Numbered from the stretch's first letter, positions 1 through 8,504 are shown. The stretch is 64,000 nt of DNA from Kordia periserrulae (GCF_003054265.1 NZ_QBKT01000007.1:1-64000), one strand, 5' to 3'. Numbers and translations: made by a program. The notes: generated by a model not told the origin, from the sequence alone.

Positions 1-594
1 GTCTTTCAAAAAACGAATATCCGTAATTTTATTATAGCTAAGATCTAAGGAAGTTAAACCAACTAAGTCTTTCAAAAAACTATAATCCGTAATTTTATTA
101 TCGCGAAGAGATAAGGAAGTTAAACCAACTAAGTCTTTCAAAAAACGAATATCCGTAATTTTATTATCGCTAAGATCTAAGGAAGTTAAACCAACTAAGT
201 CTTTCAAAAAACTATAATCCGTAATTTGATTTGAGCGAAGATCTAAGGAAGTTAAACCAACTAAGTCTTTCAAAAAACGAATATCCGTAATTTGATTTGA
301 GCGAAGAGATAAGGAAGTTAAACCAACTAAGTCTTTCAAAAAACGAATATCCGTAATTTTATTATAGCTAAGATCTAAGGAAGTTAAACCAACTAAGTCT
401 TTCAAAAAACGAATATCCGTAATTTTATTATAGCGAAGAGATAAGGAAGTTAAGCCAACTAAGTCTTTCAAAAAACGAATATCCGTAATTTTATTATAGC
501 TAAGATCTAAGGAAGTTAAACCAACTAAGTCTTTCAAAAAACTATAATCCGTAATTTTATTATAGCTAAAATCTAAAGCTTTTAGCTTATGTAG
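1..594 (-). repeat. Tandem 66-bp coding repeats (22-residue LRR units)
   Basis: The motif GTCTTTCAAAAAAC starts at 1, 67, 133, 199, 265, 331, 397, 463 and 529, an exact 66-bp period without indels. Units differ at a few linked positions only: the codons giving LDLS or LSLR, the next residue Y, D or S, K or Q in N[KQ]IT, and YS or IR before FLKD. Different units carry different combinations of the same few variants. The array continues past the window edge. Confidence 0.97.
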
Positions 595-945
595 CGCTTT
601 TAAAAAATGTATATCTTTTACATGGAAAGTATTCCAAAAAGACATTGCATTAAAATAGTGAAAACTTCCTCCAATTTTAAGATTTTGTAATTTTTCTAAT
701 TTACCAATGTCTTCAGTTATGTATTCAATTTTATTAAGGCTTCCGCTGTTCTTACTGTCTATGAATTCTCTTTTGGCATCGTCATACCATCTATTTGAAA
801 GAATCAGCGTTTCAATATGTGTGCATTCAAATAATTCTGGAATAGCTGCTAAATTGGTAATGCCACAATTTCCTAAATCTAAATAAGTGTTTCGGGTATG
901 TAAACATTCTTTTATGAGTTTTTTTGCTTGAGATAGTGCTTCCAT
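1..945 (-). CDS. Leucine-rich repeat protein (3' end beyond window)
   Basis: An open frame of 315 codons runs from an ATG at 945 to the window edge with no stop, so the C-terminus is missing. The first ~115 residues are a non-repetitive cap with two imperfect LRR-like stretches (TYLDLGNCGITNLAAIPELF; LILSNRWYDD). It is followed by at least nine 22-residue repeats of the form LxxLxxLxLxxNxITDxxFLKD, which is the SDS22/internalin-like LRR class. There is no signal peptide, so a cytoplasmic place is likely unless export is unconventional. LRR arrays generally bind proteins; no partner is evident here. The repeats are almost identical at DNA level, which points to recent duplication within the gene. 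The start is the first in-frame ATG and no upstream alternative was seen. Confidence 0.85.
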   Translation of the reverse strand, partial: MEALSQAKKLIKECLHTRNTYLDLGNCGITNLAAIPELFECTHIETLILSNRWYDDAKREFIDSKNSGSLNKIEYITEDIGKLEKLQNLKIGGSFHYFNAMSFWNTFHVKDIHFLKALHKLKALDFSYNKITDYSFLKDLVGLTSLDLSYNKITDIRFLKDLVGLTSLSLRYNKITDIRFLKDLVGLTSLDLSYNKITDIRFLKDLVGLTSLSLRSNQITDIRFLKDLVGLTSLDLRSNQITDYSFLKDLVGLTSLDLSDNKITDIRFLKDLVGLTSLSLRDNKITDYSFLKDLVGLTSLDLSYNKITDIRFLKD

Positions 946-1090
946 TTGCAGTTTTAAATTTGTTTTGAACAACTAACCGAAAGAAAGATACCTAATATTT
1001 GTAAATAATTACTTCATAAAATTATTTTCTTTTAATTATTTACCTGTAATGTGATAAAGTTTCTAAAGCTCTTTTACAGCTGTTAAATAC

Positions 1091-1120
1091 AAAAGCCCTA
1101 CTATTTCTAGTAAGGCTTTT
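1091..1120 (-). terminator. Hairpin terminator after the DUF3127 gene
   Basis: The arms AAAAGCC-C-TACTA and TAGTA-A-GGCTTTT pair around a TTTC loop with one mismatch. It lies about 60 bp past the stop of the minus-strand gene, and the A/T-rich arm ends make it look bidirectional. Confidence 0.7.
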
Positions 1121-1181
1121 ACATTTCTCTTACAACGGCTGTAGCCGTAATCAAGTGCACTAATCGCACACAATTATTTCC

Positions 1182-1556
1182 TTAAAAAGGCAAATCGTCG
1201 TGATCTTCTTCTTTGAAGTCGTTTACAGGCTCAAATGCGTCTGCTGGTGGCACTGGCGGCATTCCTGCTGGCGGTTCTTGCTGTAAGTTTTCAATACGCC
1301 ATCCTTGGATAGAGTTGAAATATTTGGTTTCTCCTTGTGGATTTACCCATTCGCGTCCACGCAAATTGATACTGATTTTTACAGGTTGCCCTACTTGAAA
1401 ATTGTTTAACAAGTCTGTTTTATCTTGTACAAATTCCACCATAATATGTTGTGGATATTGCTCTTCCGTCGTTACGACTACTTCACGCTTTCTAAATCCA
1501 TTGTTTCCGAACGTTTGCGTTTCTCCAATTACTTTTATTTTTCCCTGTACTTCCAT
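1182..1556 (-). CDS. DUF3127 family protein with SSB-like acidic tail
   Basis: This is a 124-residue protein of the DUF3127 family found across Bacteroidetes; residues 1-90 look like a small OB-type beta barrel (EVQGKIKVIGETQTF...). The last ~25 residues are Pro-rich and then acidic, ending DDLPF, which is the same tip as the single-stranded DNA-binding protein elsewhere in this window. That suggests either ssDNA binding or docking on SSB partner proteins, but no function is proven. The frame is open back to a TTG at 1586 that would overlap the upstream flavoprotein gene. The ATG at 1556, just after that gene's stop, is the better start. It is probably co-transcribed with the flavin reductase gene and ended by the hairpin at 1091-1120. 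Confidence 0.85.
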   Translation of the reverse strand: MEVQGKIKVIGETQTFGNNGFRKREVVVTTEEQYPQHIMVEFVQDKTDLLNNFQVGQPVKISINLRGREWVNPQGETKYFNSIQGWRIENLQQEPPAGMPPVPPADAFEPVNDFKEEDHDDLPF

Positions 1557-1561
1557 GTTAA

Positions 1562-2422
1562 TTATTTTGCTAATAAGATTTTCCAAGCAGTCATTACATC
1601 TCCTCTTTCAAGGAATTCCTTTGCTGCTTTATGATTTGTTTCTATACTGTCTGAAATTTCGATTTCAGTCGTTTTTGTAAATTCTTTTATTTCTTCCGCA
1701 GTTGGTAATTTTTCCACGTTTCCTAAAATTCCCAAGTCGTTTCCTGTCAAAACTTTACTGTTTCGAATTTCTGCGGGAATTTGGTCAACACCAATTCCCA
1801 ACGTAGCAATCGGTTTTGGAATTTCGAAAAATCCGTCGCGTGCTCTGCTGTAAAAGCTTCCGCCTGCTCTGGCAACTAAGTCAATTTTGTAATGGTCAAT
1901 TGTGCCGCGTTCATTCAACACCTCATCGTGAATATGAATTTTGACCACTTCACAAATGATTAAATTTCCAGCGCCACCTTCATTGCCTAAAGCCACGACT
2001 TCTTTTACAATACATTCAAACTGTGCGGGTGATTCTGCCACACGAAACGGTTTTACTTTTTCAGATGGCAACATAGTCAATCCGGCTTTTTCAAACTCGT
2101 TTACACCTTTGGCATATTCCGTACTGCTCAAAGACATTTGCTGCACAATAGCATGATTTACCACATTAATCACAACTTCTTTTGTTGCTAAGGCATTTTC
2201 CAGCGTATGCTTTGTTGTATTGTCACGAACTCTTCGCGCAGGCGAAAAAATCATGATAGGCGGATTTGAGCTAAACACATTAAAAAAACTATACGGCGAT
2301 AAATTCGGGTTTCCTTCAGCATCCACCGTACTTGCAAAGGCAATTGGGCGTGGCGCTACAGCTCCTAACAAATAGGCGTGTAATTTTGCCGTTGGAATTT
2401 CTTTTGGATCTATGGATAGCAT
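1562..2422 (-). CDS. Flavin reductase-like FMN-binding protein
   Basis: The 286-residue product belongs to the flavin reductase-like, split-barrel FMN-binding family. The N-terminal half carries the family signature region PRPIAFASTVDAEGNPNLSPYSFFNVFSSNPP, with positions about 25-55, and a conserved SPARRVRDNTTKHTLEN stretch. Such proteins reduce or bind FMN and may serve flavin-dependent oxygenases; the substrate here is unknown. There is no signal peptide, so it should be cytoplasmic. Its stop lies 5 bp before the DUF3127 start, so the two form a likely operon. Length is typical for the roughly 290-residue flavobacterial members. Confidence 0.85.
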   Translation of the reverse strand: MLSIDPKEIPTAKLHAYLLGAVAPRPIAFASTVDAEGNPNLSPYSFFNVFSSNPPIMIFSPARRVRDNTTKHTLENALATKEVVINVVNHAIVQQMSLSSTEYAKGVNEFEKAGLTMLPSEKVKPFRVAESPAQFECIVKEVVALGNEGGAGNLIICEVVKIHIHDEVLNERGTIDHYKIDLVARAGGSFYSRARDGFFEIPKPIATLGIGVDQIPAEIRNSKVLTGNDLGILGNVEKLPTAEEIKEFTKTTEIEISDSIETNHKAAKEFLERGDVMTAWKILLAK

Positions 2423-2604
2423 TTTGATGTATTTAACGCAACAAAACTACTATAAAAAAGCGGAGCATACAATAATAGTTATCAACGCAAAAGCGGTGTT
2501 TTTAACAACTTAATTTACAATTGTGTACGTTTTATTCAAAAGTTCTACACTGTCACAATAAAACTCCCGTATTTCGTTTATATTAGTGGTTTCAAAGTAT
2601 AGTA

Positions 2605-3774
2605 ATGACGTTAAAAAACAGACCTGTTTTAATTCGCTGGATATTGATTCTCGCTTCGTTTGCGATTGTTTCAGGTATTTTATGGAATACGTATATTTTC
2701 TTTCAAGAATTTAAGCAAGAAGAACGCGCCAAGATGGAAATTTTTGCCGAAGCTGTTGCTGAAGTTAATCAAAATTCTCTTCAAGATGATTTGAGCAATT
2801 TATCACTGAAAATTATAAGTAGTAATACTTCCAATCCTAGAATCTTCGTAACTATTGATGACGTTATGGATGCGCAAAATATGTCAGAAGATAAAATGTC
2901 TGACTCCATCTATCTAAAAAAGAAAGTGAAACAATTTTCCAAAGAAAATACTCCAATTGATATTTCTTATTTCGATGAAACTACAAATCAACGGATTAAA
3001 GTTGGAACACTGTATTATGGCGATTCCGAAGCGTTAAACAAACTCAAATATTATCCACTGGCACTATTATTAATTATTGCACTGTTTGGCGCCGTTGCGT
3101 ATTTCTTTTTTAGCGCGTCCAAAGCATCAGAACAAAATAAGTTGTGGGCTGGAATGGCGAAAGAAACCGCGCATCAAATTGGAACGCCGCTTTCTTCATT
3201 GGTGGGTTGGACAGAGATTTTAAAGACCGAAAATATTGATCCTGAGTATGTACGTGAGATTGAAAAAGATATCAATCGCTTGCAAACCATTACGGAGCGT
3301 TTTTCAAAAATTGGCTCTATTCCGAAATTGGAACGCTTGGATATTGTGCAAGAAACGAAAGATTCCTACGATTATTTGTTGTCGCGAACTTCCAAATTGG
3401 TCAATTTTACGTTTGAAGCGCCCGAAACACCTATTTATAGCGACATCAACGCGCAATTGTATAGTTGGACCATTGAGAATATGGTGAAAAATGCTATTGA
3501 TGCGATGAAAGGAAAAGGCGATTTAAAACTCGAAATTATTCCTGCCGACAATGTGGTAAAAGTGCTGATTACCGATAACGGAAAAGGAATTCCAAAGCGA
3601 AACTTTAAAAAAGTATTTCAACCAGGATTCACGAGCAAAAAACGTGGTTGGGGATTGGGATTGTCACTCGCCAAACGTATTGTAGAGAATTATCACGACG
3701 GAAAAGTAAAAGTGCTAAAATCAGAGATTGGCAAAGGAACCACGATGCAGATATTGTTGAAAACGGTGGTTTGA
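2605..3774 (+). CDS. Membrane sensor histidine kinase
   Basis: This 389-residue protein has a transmembrane segment at about residues 10-32, a ~110-residue periplasmic region, and a second membrane segment at about 150-170. The dimerisation/phospho-acceptor box contains H190 in AKETAHQIGTPLSSL. The ATPase domain follows with N box NMVKNAIDAM, G1 box DNGKGIP and G2 box GWGLGLSLAKRIV. It therefore autophosphorylates on His in response to an unknown periplasmic signal. No response regulator is adjacent, so it is an orphan kinase. The region upstream carries the divergent flavin reductase gene, so the start at 2605 is free and near the first membrane segment. Confidence 0.93.
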   Translation: MTLKNRPVLIRWILILASFAIVSGILWNTYIFFQEFKQEERAKMEIFAEAVAEVNQNSLQDDLSNLSLKIISSNTSNPRIFVTIDDVMDAQNMSEDKMSDSIYLKKKVKQFSKENTPIDISYFDETTNQRIKVGTLYYGDSEALNKLKYYPLALLLIIALFGAVAYFFFSASKASEQNKLWAGMAKETAHQIGTPLSSLVGWTEILKTENIDPEYVREIEKDINRLQTITERFSKIGSIPKLERLDIVQETKDSYDYLLSRTSKLVNFTFEAPETPIYSDINAQLYSWTIENMVKNAIDAMKGKGDLKLEIIPADNVVKVLITDNGKGIPKRNFKKVFQPGFTSKKRGWGLGLSLAKRIVENYHDGKVKVLKSEIGKGTTMQILLKTVV

Positions 3775-3779
3775 TTTTT

Positions 3780-3942
3780 GGTTCTTGGCTCTTGGCTCTT
3801 GGCTCTTGGCTCTTAAAGTATTGTTTTTTGTTTTTTGTTATTCGTTTTTTGAAGCATTCATCAAAACCGTTTTTTCAATATAGTGGATTCCTGCCTGCGC
3901 AGGAATGACAAAATCAGCGTCATGCTGAACTTAATTCAGCAT
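3780..3942. repeat. Intergenic repeat patch: heptamer array and two hairpins
   Basis: Just after the kinase stop the heptamer CTTGGCT is repeated four times. It is followed by a T-rich TTTTTTGTT-type stretch and two perfect hairpins. The first, 3887-3906, has arms ATTCCTG and CAGGAAT. The second, 3922-3942, has arms ATGCTGAA and TTCAGCAT. Repeats of this look are common between genes in Flavobacteriaceae. They may also end transcription of the convergent genes here. Confidence 0.7.
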
Positions 3943-3997
3943 CGCATAAGAAGCGAAAAAATCAAAAATCGTTAATCAAAAACGTAACTCGTAACTC

Positions 3998-4387
3998 CTA
4001 CAGTTCTGCGCGGATTTTAGCGGCGATTTCTTCAAAAGCTTCTGGCGTGAGTTTTTCTTTGTTTTTAAAGTCCATGCTTTCCATATTGTGCAATGGAATC
4101 AAGTGTACATGTGTATGTGGCACTTCTAATCCAATGACGGTAATTCCAACACGCAAACACGGAATGGCTTTTTCAATAGCAATTCCGACTTTTCTTGAGA
4201 ATTTCATCAATCCCATATAGGTTTCTTCTGAAAGGTCGAAAATTTTATCAACCTCTTCTTTTGGAATGCATAAAGTATGTCCAACAGAATTCGGATTGAT
4301 GTCTAAAAAAGCGTAGTAATTGTCGTCTTCTGCAATTTTATAAGAAGGAATTTCTCCGTTGATTATTTTGGTAAAAATAGATGCCAT
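3998..4387 (-). CDS. HIT family nucleotide-binding protein
   Basis: A 129-residue protein of the histidine triad superfamily. The catalytic signature HTHVHLIP (H-x-H-x-H) is at about residues 91-98, and the N-terminal ASIFTKIINGEIPSYKI is typical of the Hint/FHIT-like branch. Members hydrolyse nucleoside phosphoramidates or dinucleotides through the middle histidine of the triad. The protein is cytoplasmic and full length. It stands downstream of greA on the same strand, but a strong terminator between them (4441-4476) argues for separate transcription. Confidence 0.93.
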   Translation of the reverse strand: MASIFTKIINGEIPSYKIAEDDNYYAFLDINPNSVGHTLCIPKEEVDKIFDLSEETYMGLMKFSRKVGIAIEKAIPCLRVGITVIGLEVPHTHVHLIPLHNMESMDFKNKEKLTPEAFEEIAAKIRAEL

Positions 4388-4440
4388 AAATTGAATTTTG
4401 TATGGATGTAAGATAAAAAAGTTCTGTCTATTTTATATAG

Positions 4441-4476
4441 AAAAATCCTTTTTTAACACGTAAAAAAAGGATTTTC
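4441..4476 (-). terminator. Terminator after greA
   Basis: A long stem pairs AAAATCCTTTTTT with AAAAAAAGGATTTT around a short loop. It sits 20 bp past the greA stop on the minus strand. Confidence 0.85.
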
Positions 4477-4496
4477 TAGTTGTATAATTCGAGCGT

Positions 4497-4973
4497 TTAG
4501 TTACGCGTAATTTCCAATACTTCAAACTGCATAGTTCCGTTTGGCACTTGAACATCGGCTATTTCTCCTACCGATTTTCCTAGCAATCCTTTTCCAATTG
4601 GAGAGGTTACAGAAATTTTACCCGATGCTAAATCTGCTTCACTTTCAGCAACTAATGTATAGGTCATTTCCATACCGTTGGTGACGTTTTTAATGCGCAC
4701 GGTAGAAAGCACCAATACTTTTGAAGTGTCTAATTGACTCTCATCAATAATGCGTGCAGTAGATAAAACGGTTTCCATTTTAGAGATGCGCATTTCTAAC
4801 AATCCTTGCGCTTCTTTGGCAGCATCATACTCTGCATTTTCACTCAAATCACCTTTATCGCGCGCTTCTGCAATCGCTTGCGAAGCTTTTGGTCGTTCTA
4901 CATTTTTTAAATGCTCCAATTCATCTCTCAATTTTTTTAGACCTTCTGCTGTATAATAAGATACTTTACTCAT
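4497..4973 (-). CDS. greA: Transcription elongation factor GreA
   Basis: The 158-residue product has the GreA N-terminal coiled coil, with the acidic tip DKGDLSENAEYDAAKEAQ at about 40-57. Its C-terminal FKBP-like domain ends SPIGKGLLGKSVGEIADVQVPNG. GreA enters the secondary channel of RNA polymerase and stimulates cleavage of backtracked RNA. The frame is open further upstream to a GTG at 5027, but MSKVSYYTAEGLKKL from the ATG at 4973 is the normal GreA start and gives the normal length. It is followed by its own terminator. Confidence 0.97.
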   Translation of the reverse strand: MSKVSYYTAEGLKKLRDELEHLKNVERPKASQAIAEARDKGDLSENAEYDAAKEAQGLLEMRISKMETVLSTARIIDESQLDTSKVLVLSTVRIKNVTNGMEMTYTLVAESEADLASGKISVTSPIGKGLLGKSVGEIADVQVPNGTMQFEVLEITRN

Positions 4974-5054
4974 AATTTCTTCGTTTTCTATATGTTGATA
5001 GATTTTGGTTTTTTGCTTAATACACACAGTTACTGTATATTATAAAACGCAAAA

Positions 5055-5077
5055 AAATCCCATTGAACACGGGATTT
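5055..5077. other. Short hairpin in the greA upstream region
   Basis: AAATCCC and GGGATTT pair around a 9-nt loop. It lies upstream of both divergent genes, so it is not an ordinary terminator; it could be a leader hairpin of greA. Confidence 0.4.
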
Positions 5078-5175
5078 ATAAATACAAATATAAGAAAATA
5101 TTTAAAGTGCTTATCTATCTTCGCTTTTAAAAGAATGATTTGCGTAAATTGCGAAACTTTTTAATTAGGAAAGAA

Positions 5176-5619
5176 ATGAAACGATTTTTATTGATTTGTG
5201 TTGCTGTAGTATGTTTATTTTCTTGTAGTTCGGATGATGGTGGTGTAAATAATAATCCGTTTATTCCAAATGCGCTAGTGCAATATCAGTTGGATTTGAA
5301 TCTGCCTTTGTTTGATAATTTACGTTTTGCGGGCGGTTCTGCTTATATTTCCAATGGCGGTGGCGTTCGTGGTTTTTTTGTGTTTAACTTATCAGGCGAT
5401 CAGTTTTTTGCGTGGGAAGCTAGTTGTCCAAACCATACACCTAATAACTGCTCTACCATGACGGTTCAAGGTGTGTTGGCAACGTGTTCATGCGAAGATT
5501 ACGAATATAGTTTGGCTAACGGTCAGTTGTTAAATCCGGTACAAGGACAAGCAAATTATCCGATGGTAAATTATCGCGCTACAAAGAACGGCGATGTTAT
5601 TACGATTTCGAATAATTAG
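5176..5619 (+). CDS. Rieske-fold-like lipoprotein without full cluster ligands
   Basis: The 147-residue product starts with a lipoprotein signal (MKRFLLICVAVVCLFSCSS, lipobox FSCS). Residues ~80-135 resemble a Rieske domain: an ASCPNHTPNNCS segment is followed by ATCSCEDYEYSLANGQ. A real [2Fe-2S] Rieske site needs CxH and CxxH; here both histidines are absent from those positions (CPN and CED), so cluster binding in the classical way is unlikely. Similar degenerate Rieske lipoproteins occur in other flavobacteria; role unknown. The open frame reaches a TTG at 5140, but the ATG at 5176 follows an AGGAAAG and starts directly at the signal peptide. Confidence 0.75.
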   Translation: MKRFLLICVAVVCLFSCSSDDGGVNNNPFIPNALVQYQLDLNLPLFDNLRFAGGSAYISNGGGVRGFFVFNLSGDQFFAWEASCPNHTPNNCSTMTVQGVLATCSCEDYEYSLANGQLLNPVQGQANYPMVNYRATKNGDVITISNN

Positions 5620-5747
5620 GAGTTCACTTCGGCAGGCTCAGTGTGAATTAGGTTTTGGGTGTTGGGTTTTAGGTGTTGGGTCGCTTCGCTTTTTTGTTTT
5701 TCGTTGTTTGTTGTTTGTTTTTCGTGAATTCAAACTTATTAAACTAA

Positions 5748-5773
5748 AAAAGCGACTCTTTCGAATCGCTTTT
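5748..5773. terminator. Bidirectional terminator between convergent genes
   Basis: AAAAGCGA and TCGCTTTT pair around CTCTTTCGAA, 24 bp from the stop of the TonB receptor gene. The same gap (5640-5730) holds T/G-rich repeats such as TTGGGTTTTAGGTGTTGGGT. Confidence 0.75.
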
Positions 5774-5796
5774 GTGCTTTTTGTACTTTTCTTTTT

Positions 5797-8187
5797 TTAG
5801 AATTTTAGTGTCATTCCTACTAAGAAGTTTCTAGTGGCTTGCGGATAGAATCCTGCACCTTCAATCGTTGTTACTGTTCCTGGATTTGAAAAATCATCAT
5901 CATACGTAAAGAAATAACCGTTTGACACATATTCTACATCAAAAATGTTATTGATTAATCCCGTAAAGGTAATGGATTCGCAAAATGTGTTTAGTTTTAG
6001 TTCATACACAAAATTCAAATCGTTGGTGAAATAGCTGTCCAGTCGTGAAACTTCGGAATCAATATTCCCCATAAATTGCTCGCCTACGTATTTTGACAAT
6101 AAAGAAACTTGGAAGTTATGCAACGGCTTATACGTCATGATATTTCCTGCGATAAAATCTGGAGAAAACGAAATATTGGTATTGCCTAAATTCACCAAAC
6201 TTCCATCTTGTGACGCAATAAAATCGATGTTTTTGTTGGTACTAATCGCCATGTTTGGACGTATTGAAAATTTATCACTCAACTTAAACGACGCATCAAT
6301 TTCCAATCCTAAACGATAGCTTCTTCCGCTATTCGTACGCAATGGTGTTCCTGTGTCATCCAATGCGCCTGTTAGTACCAATTGGTCGTTGTACAACATG
6401 TAGTATGCGTTTGTGTTTACCGTAAAGTTTTCTCCATTCCAACGCCAACCGAGTTCGAAATCGTCTAATTGCTCAGGTTTTACTTCATTATTGTTTTCAA
6501 AATCGCTTCTGTTCGGTTCACGGTTTGCTCTTGCATACGAAAAGTACAAACTGTTTTTATCATTCACACGATAGTTAATTCCCGCTTTCGGATTGAAGAA
6601 TGTGTAGTTCTCATCAATGTTAAACGGATCTTGATCAGATGTCAACCCTGAAGTTTTATACGTCACGTTTCGCACTTGCACATCTCCAAAAAGACTTACG
6701 TTATCATTCACGCGAACCGTTGCTTTGGTGAAGAAACTTAGGTCATTTTTCTTCCCATTTCCTTCGTAATAACGATCTCTGATTTCACTATCGCTGGCAA
6801 ATCGCGCCCAAATGACTTCTCCAAAATGGTCTCCGTCATAAATTCCCAAGAATGCACCAAAATCCATATCCAGATTGTTCTTTCTGTAATTCGCATTCGC
6901 GTTAATCGCGTAAAAATCATTGTCGAGCCAACGTCTGCGGATTACATCTGTTTCGTTAATCGTGGTTCCGTTGATGGTAATTTCGTCAAAACCATAGGTT
7001 GAAAATGGTTCGTCTTCTTTGTATTGCTCAAAATAACCTCTTCCTTGCGTATAATTTAAGCTTAAATTAGTTGTCCAGTTTTCTGAAATTTTTTCATTCC
7101 AATGCAATTGATAATGATCTTGACGGTAATTATCTACTTCATTATCATAAAAACGCACGTTTCCATTTTCGTCCGTGTATTCTCCCGAAGGATTGAATGT
7201 ACGATTGGTTTCCAACGTTTGTCGGTCAATTCCATTCCAAGCTTGATACGTAATTTCATGTCCACCAAACGTCAACGCTTTGATTAACGTTGTTTCCGTG
7301 ACATACGAACCTTGTAAAAAATAAGCGCTCAAATCTGAAGAAGCGCGGTCGATATAACCATCCGATTTGATTTTGGACAAACGACCAGCCAATTCAAAAT
7401 TGTCAGCTAGTTTTCCTGTGCTGAATTTTACCGTGTGTCTTCTCGTATTAAAACTTCCAAAAGCGTTGGTAATTTCTCCGTTTGCTTCTTCCGAAACTGC
7501 ATCGGTCAACAAACTTAAACTCGCACCAAAAGCACCAGAACCATTGGTAGACGTCCCAACACCACGTTGCAACTGAATGTTTTCTGTGGAAGAAGCCAAA
7601 TCGGGCATATTTACCCAAAAAGTTCCCTGACTTTCCGCGTCGTTATACGGAATTCCGTTAATTGTTACATTGACACGTGTTGCATCGCTACCACGCACAC
7701 GGATTCCTGTGTAACCCACACCTGCACCTGCGTCAGAAGTTGTTACGACGGAAGGCATAAAGTTCATTAATACCGGAATGTCTTGTCCCAAATTACGTTC
7801 TGCAATTTCTTCTTTCTCAAGATTGGAATAGGTAATTGGCGAATCTGCATTTACACGAACCGCAGAAATCAGCACTGCATCCAACGATTCTTGCGAACTT
7901 TTTAAAGTAAAGTTCAAAACAGTGTTTTCTGTAATTGTTAGCGTTTTCGTCTCTGTTTTCATTCCCACAAAAGAACAGATAATTGCAATGTTTCCTTGCG
8001 CAACACTTAGCGCATACTTTCCGTCAGAATCTGTTGTGGTTCCATAAGAAGCTCCTTTTACCACAAGAGTTGCGCCTGTGAGTGGTGCTCCATTTTCATC
8101 AGAAACGGTACCTGAGAGTGTAAAATTTTGTGCTTGTAGACTGACTGAAAGCACGAAAAGGCATAAAAAAGCGAATAAATTCTTCAT
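5797..8187 (-). CDS. TonB-dependent receptor, predicted thiamine/TPP-precursor uptake
   Basis: The 796-residue outer-membrane protein has a signal peptide (MKNLFAFLCLFVLSVSLQAQ). A carboxypeptidase-regulatory-like domain follows at about 22-100, then a plug domain (VRGSDATRVNVTINGIPYNDAES...), then a beta barrel ending in the usual aromatic residue (VGMTLKF). It takes up a substrate across the outer membrane with energy from TonB. The TPP riboswitch in its leader indicates regulation by thiamine pyrophosphate, so thiamine or a precursor is the likely substrate; receptors under THI elements are known in Bacteroidetes. A four-gene set with a thiamine-binding protein and a PnuC-type transporter lies upstream beyond one small opposite gene and may handle the inner-membrane step. 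Confidence 0.92.
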   Translation of the reverse strand: MKNLFAFLCLFVLSVSLQAQNFTLSGTVSDENGAPLTGATLVVKGASYGTTTDSDGKYALSVAQGNIAIICSFVGMKTETKTLTITENTVLNFTLKSSQESLDAVLISAVRVNADSPITYSNLEKEEIAERNLGQDIPVLMNFMPSVVTTSDAGAGVGYTGIRVRGSDATRVNVTINGIPYNDAESQGTFWVNMPDLASSTENIQLQRGVGTSTNGSGAFGASLSLLTDAVSEEANGEITNAFGSFNTRRHTVKFSTGKLADNFELAGRLSKIKSDGYIDRASSDLSAYFLQGSYVTETTLIKALTFGGHEITYQAWNGIDRQTLETNRTFNPSGEYTDENGNVRFYDNEVDNYRQDHYQLHWNEKISENWTTNLSLNYTQGRGYFEQYKEDEPFSTYGFDEITINGTTINETDVIRRRWLDNDFYAINANANYRKNNLDMDFGAFLGIYDGDHFGEVIWARFASDSEIRDRYYEGNGKKNDLSFFTKATVRVNDNVSLFGDVQVRNVTYKTSGLTSDQDPFNIDENYTFFNPKAGINYRVNDKNSLYFSYARANREPNRSDFENNNEVKPEQLDDFELGWRWNGENFTVNTNAYYMLYNDQLVLTGALDDTGTPLRTNSGRSYRLGLEIDASFKLSDKFSIRPNMAISTNKNIDFIASQDGSLVNLGNTNISFSPDFIAGNIMTYKPLHNFQVSLLSKYVGEQFMGNIDSEVSRLDSYFTNDLNFVYELKLNTFCESITFTGLINNIFDVEYVSNGYFFTYDDDFSNPGTVTTIEGAGFYPQATRNFLVGMTLKF

Positions 8188-8212
8188 ATTCGTAATACAT
8201 TTTGTTACGAAT
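8188..8212 (-). promoter_or_regulatory. Leader hairpin abutting the receptor start codon
   Basis: ATTCGTAA and TTACGAAT pair around a 9-nt loop, ending directly at the ATG of the TonB receptor. A CCCCTTTT just upstream (8213-8220) is complementary to the AAAGGGG of the riboswitch. Together they could form the expression platform that controls translation; this is inference. Confidence 0.45.
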
Positions 8213-8307
8213 AAAAGGGGTAATTATTCTTAGTTAAAAATTAATTGTTGGTGATTGACAGACTATGACTGTCGGCATATCAAATCTTTACAAATAAAGA
8301 TTTAATC

Positions 8308-8393
8308 CATCCCTTGGCAGCATTACCTGCCCAGGTTCATTGGGTATAATCTCAGCTTTTTGAATGTGATTCAAATTGCACCCCTTTGAGATG
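8308..8393 (-). promoter_or_regulatory. TPP riboswitch (THI element)
   Basis: On the minus strand the segment reads CATCTC-AAAGGGGTGC, then GCTGAGATTATACCC, GAACCTGGGCAGGTAATGC, and closes with GGGATG. These are the conserved THI blocks: GGGGTGC, CTGAGA, ACCC, GAACCTG and GTAATGC. CATCTC and GGGATG form helix P1. It lies ~120 nt upstream of the TonB receptor start, which it should turn off at high TPP. A further small hairpin (8282-8303) follows it. Confidence 0.95.
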
Positions 8394-8504
8394 CTGCAAA
8401 AATAATGTAGTTTTTTGAATTGCACTATTTTTTTCGTTGCCAATTGATATTGTTAATCCGTCCCGCTTCTTTTGGACTGTATTGTATTATAAAAATTACG
8501 CACT

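Noticed and set aside
1-594. CRISPR-like regular repeats
   Set aside because: The 66-bp units have no spacers and encode continuous LRRs in one frame.
3648-3908. Plus-strand ORF after the kinase
   Set aside because: It is in another frame over the kinase 3' end and a low-complexity repeat, giving a Leu/Trp-rich artefact.
4974-5027. GTG-extended GreA
   Set aside because: GreA is 158 residues in the family; the extension adds an unrelated stretch.
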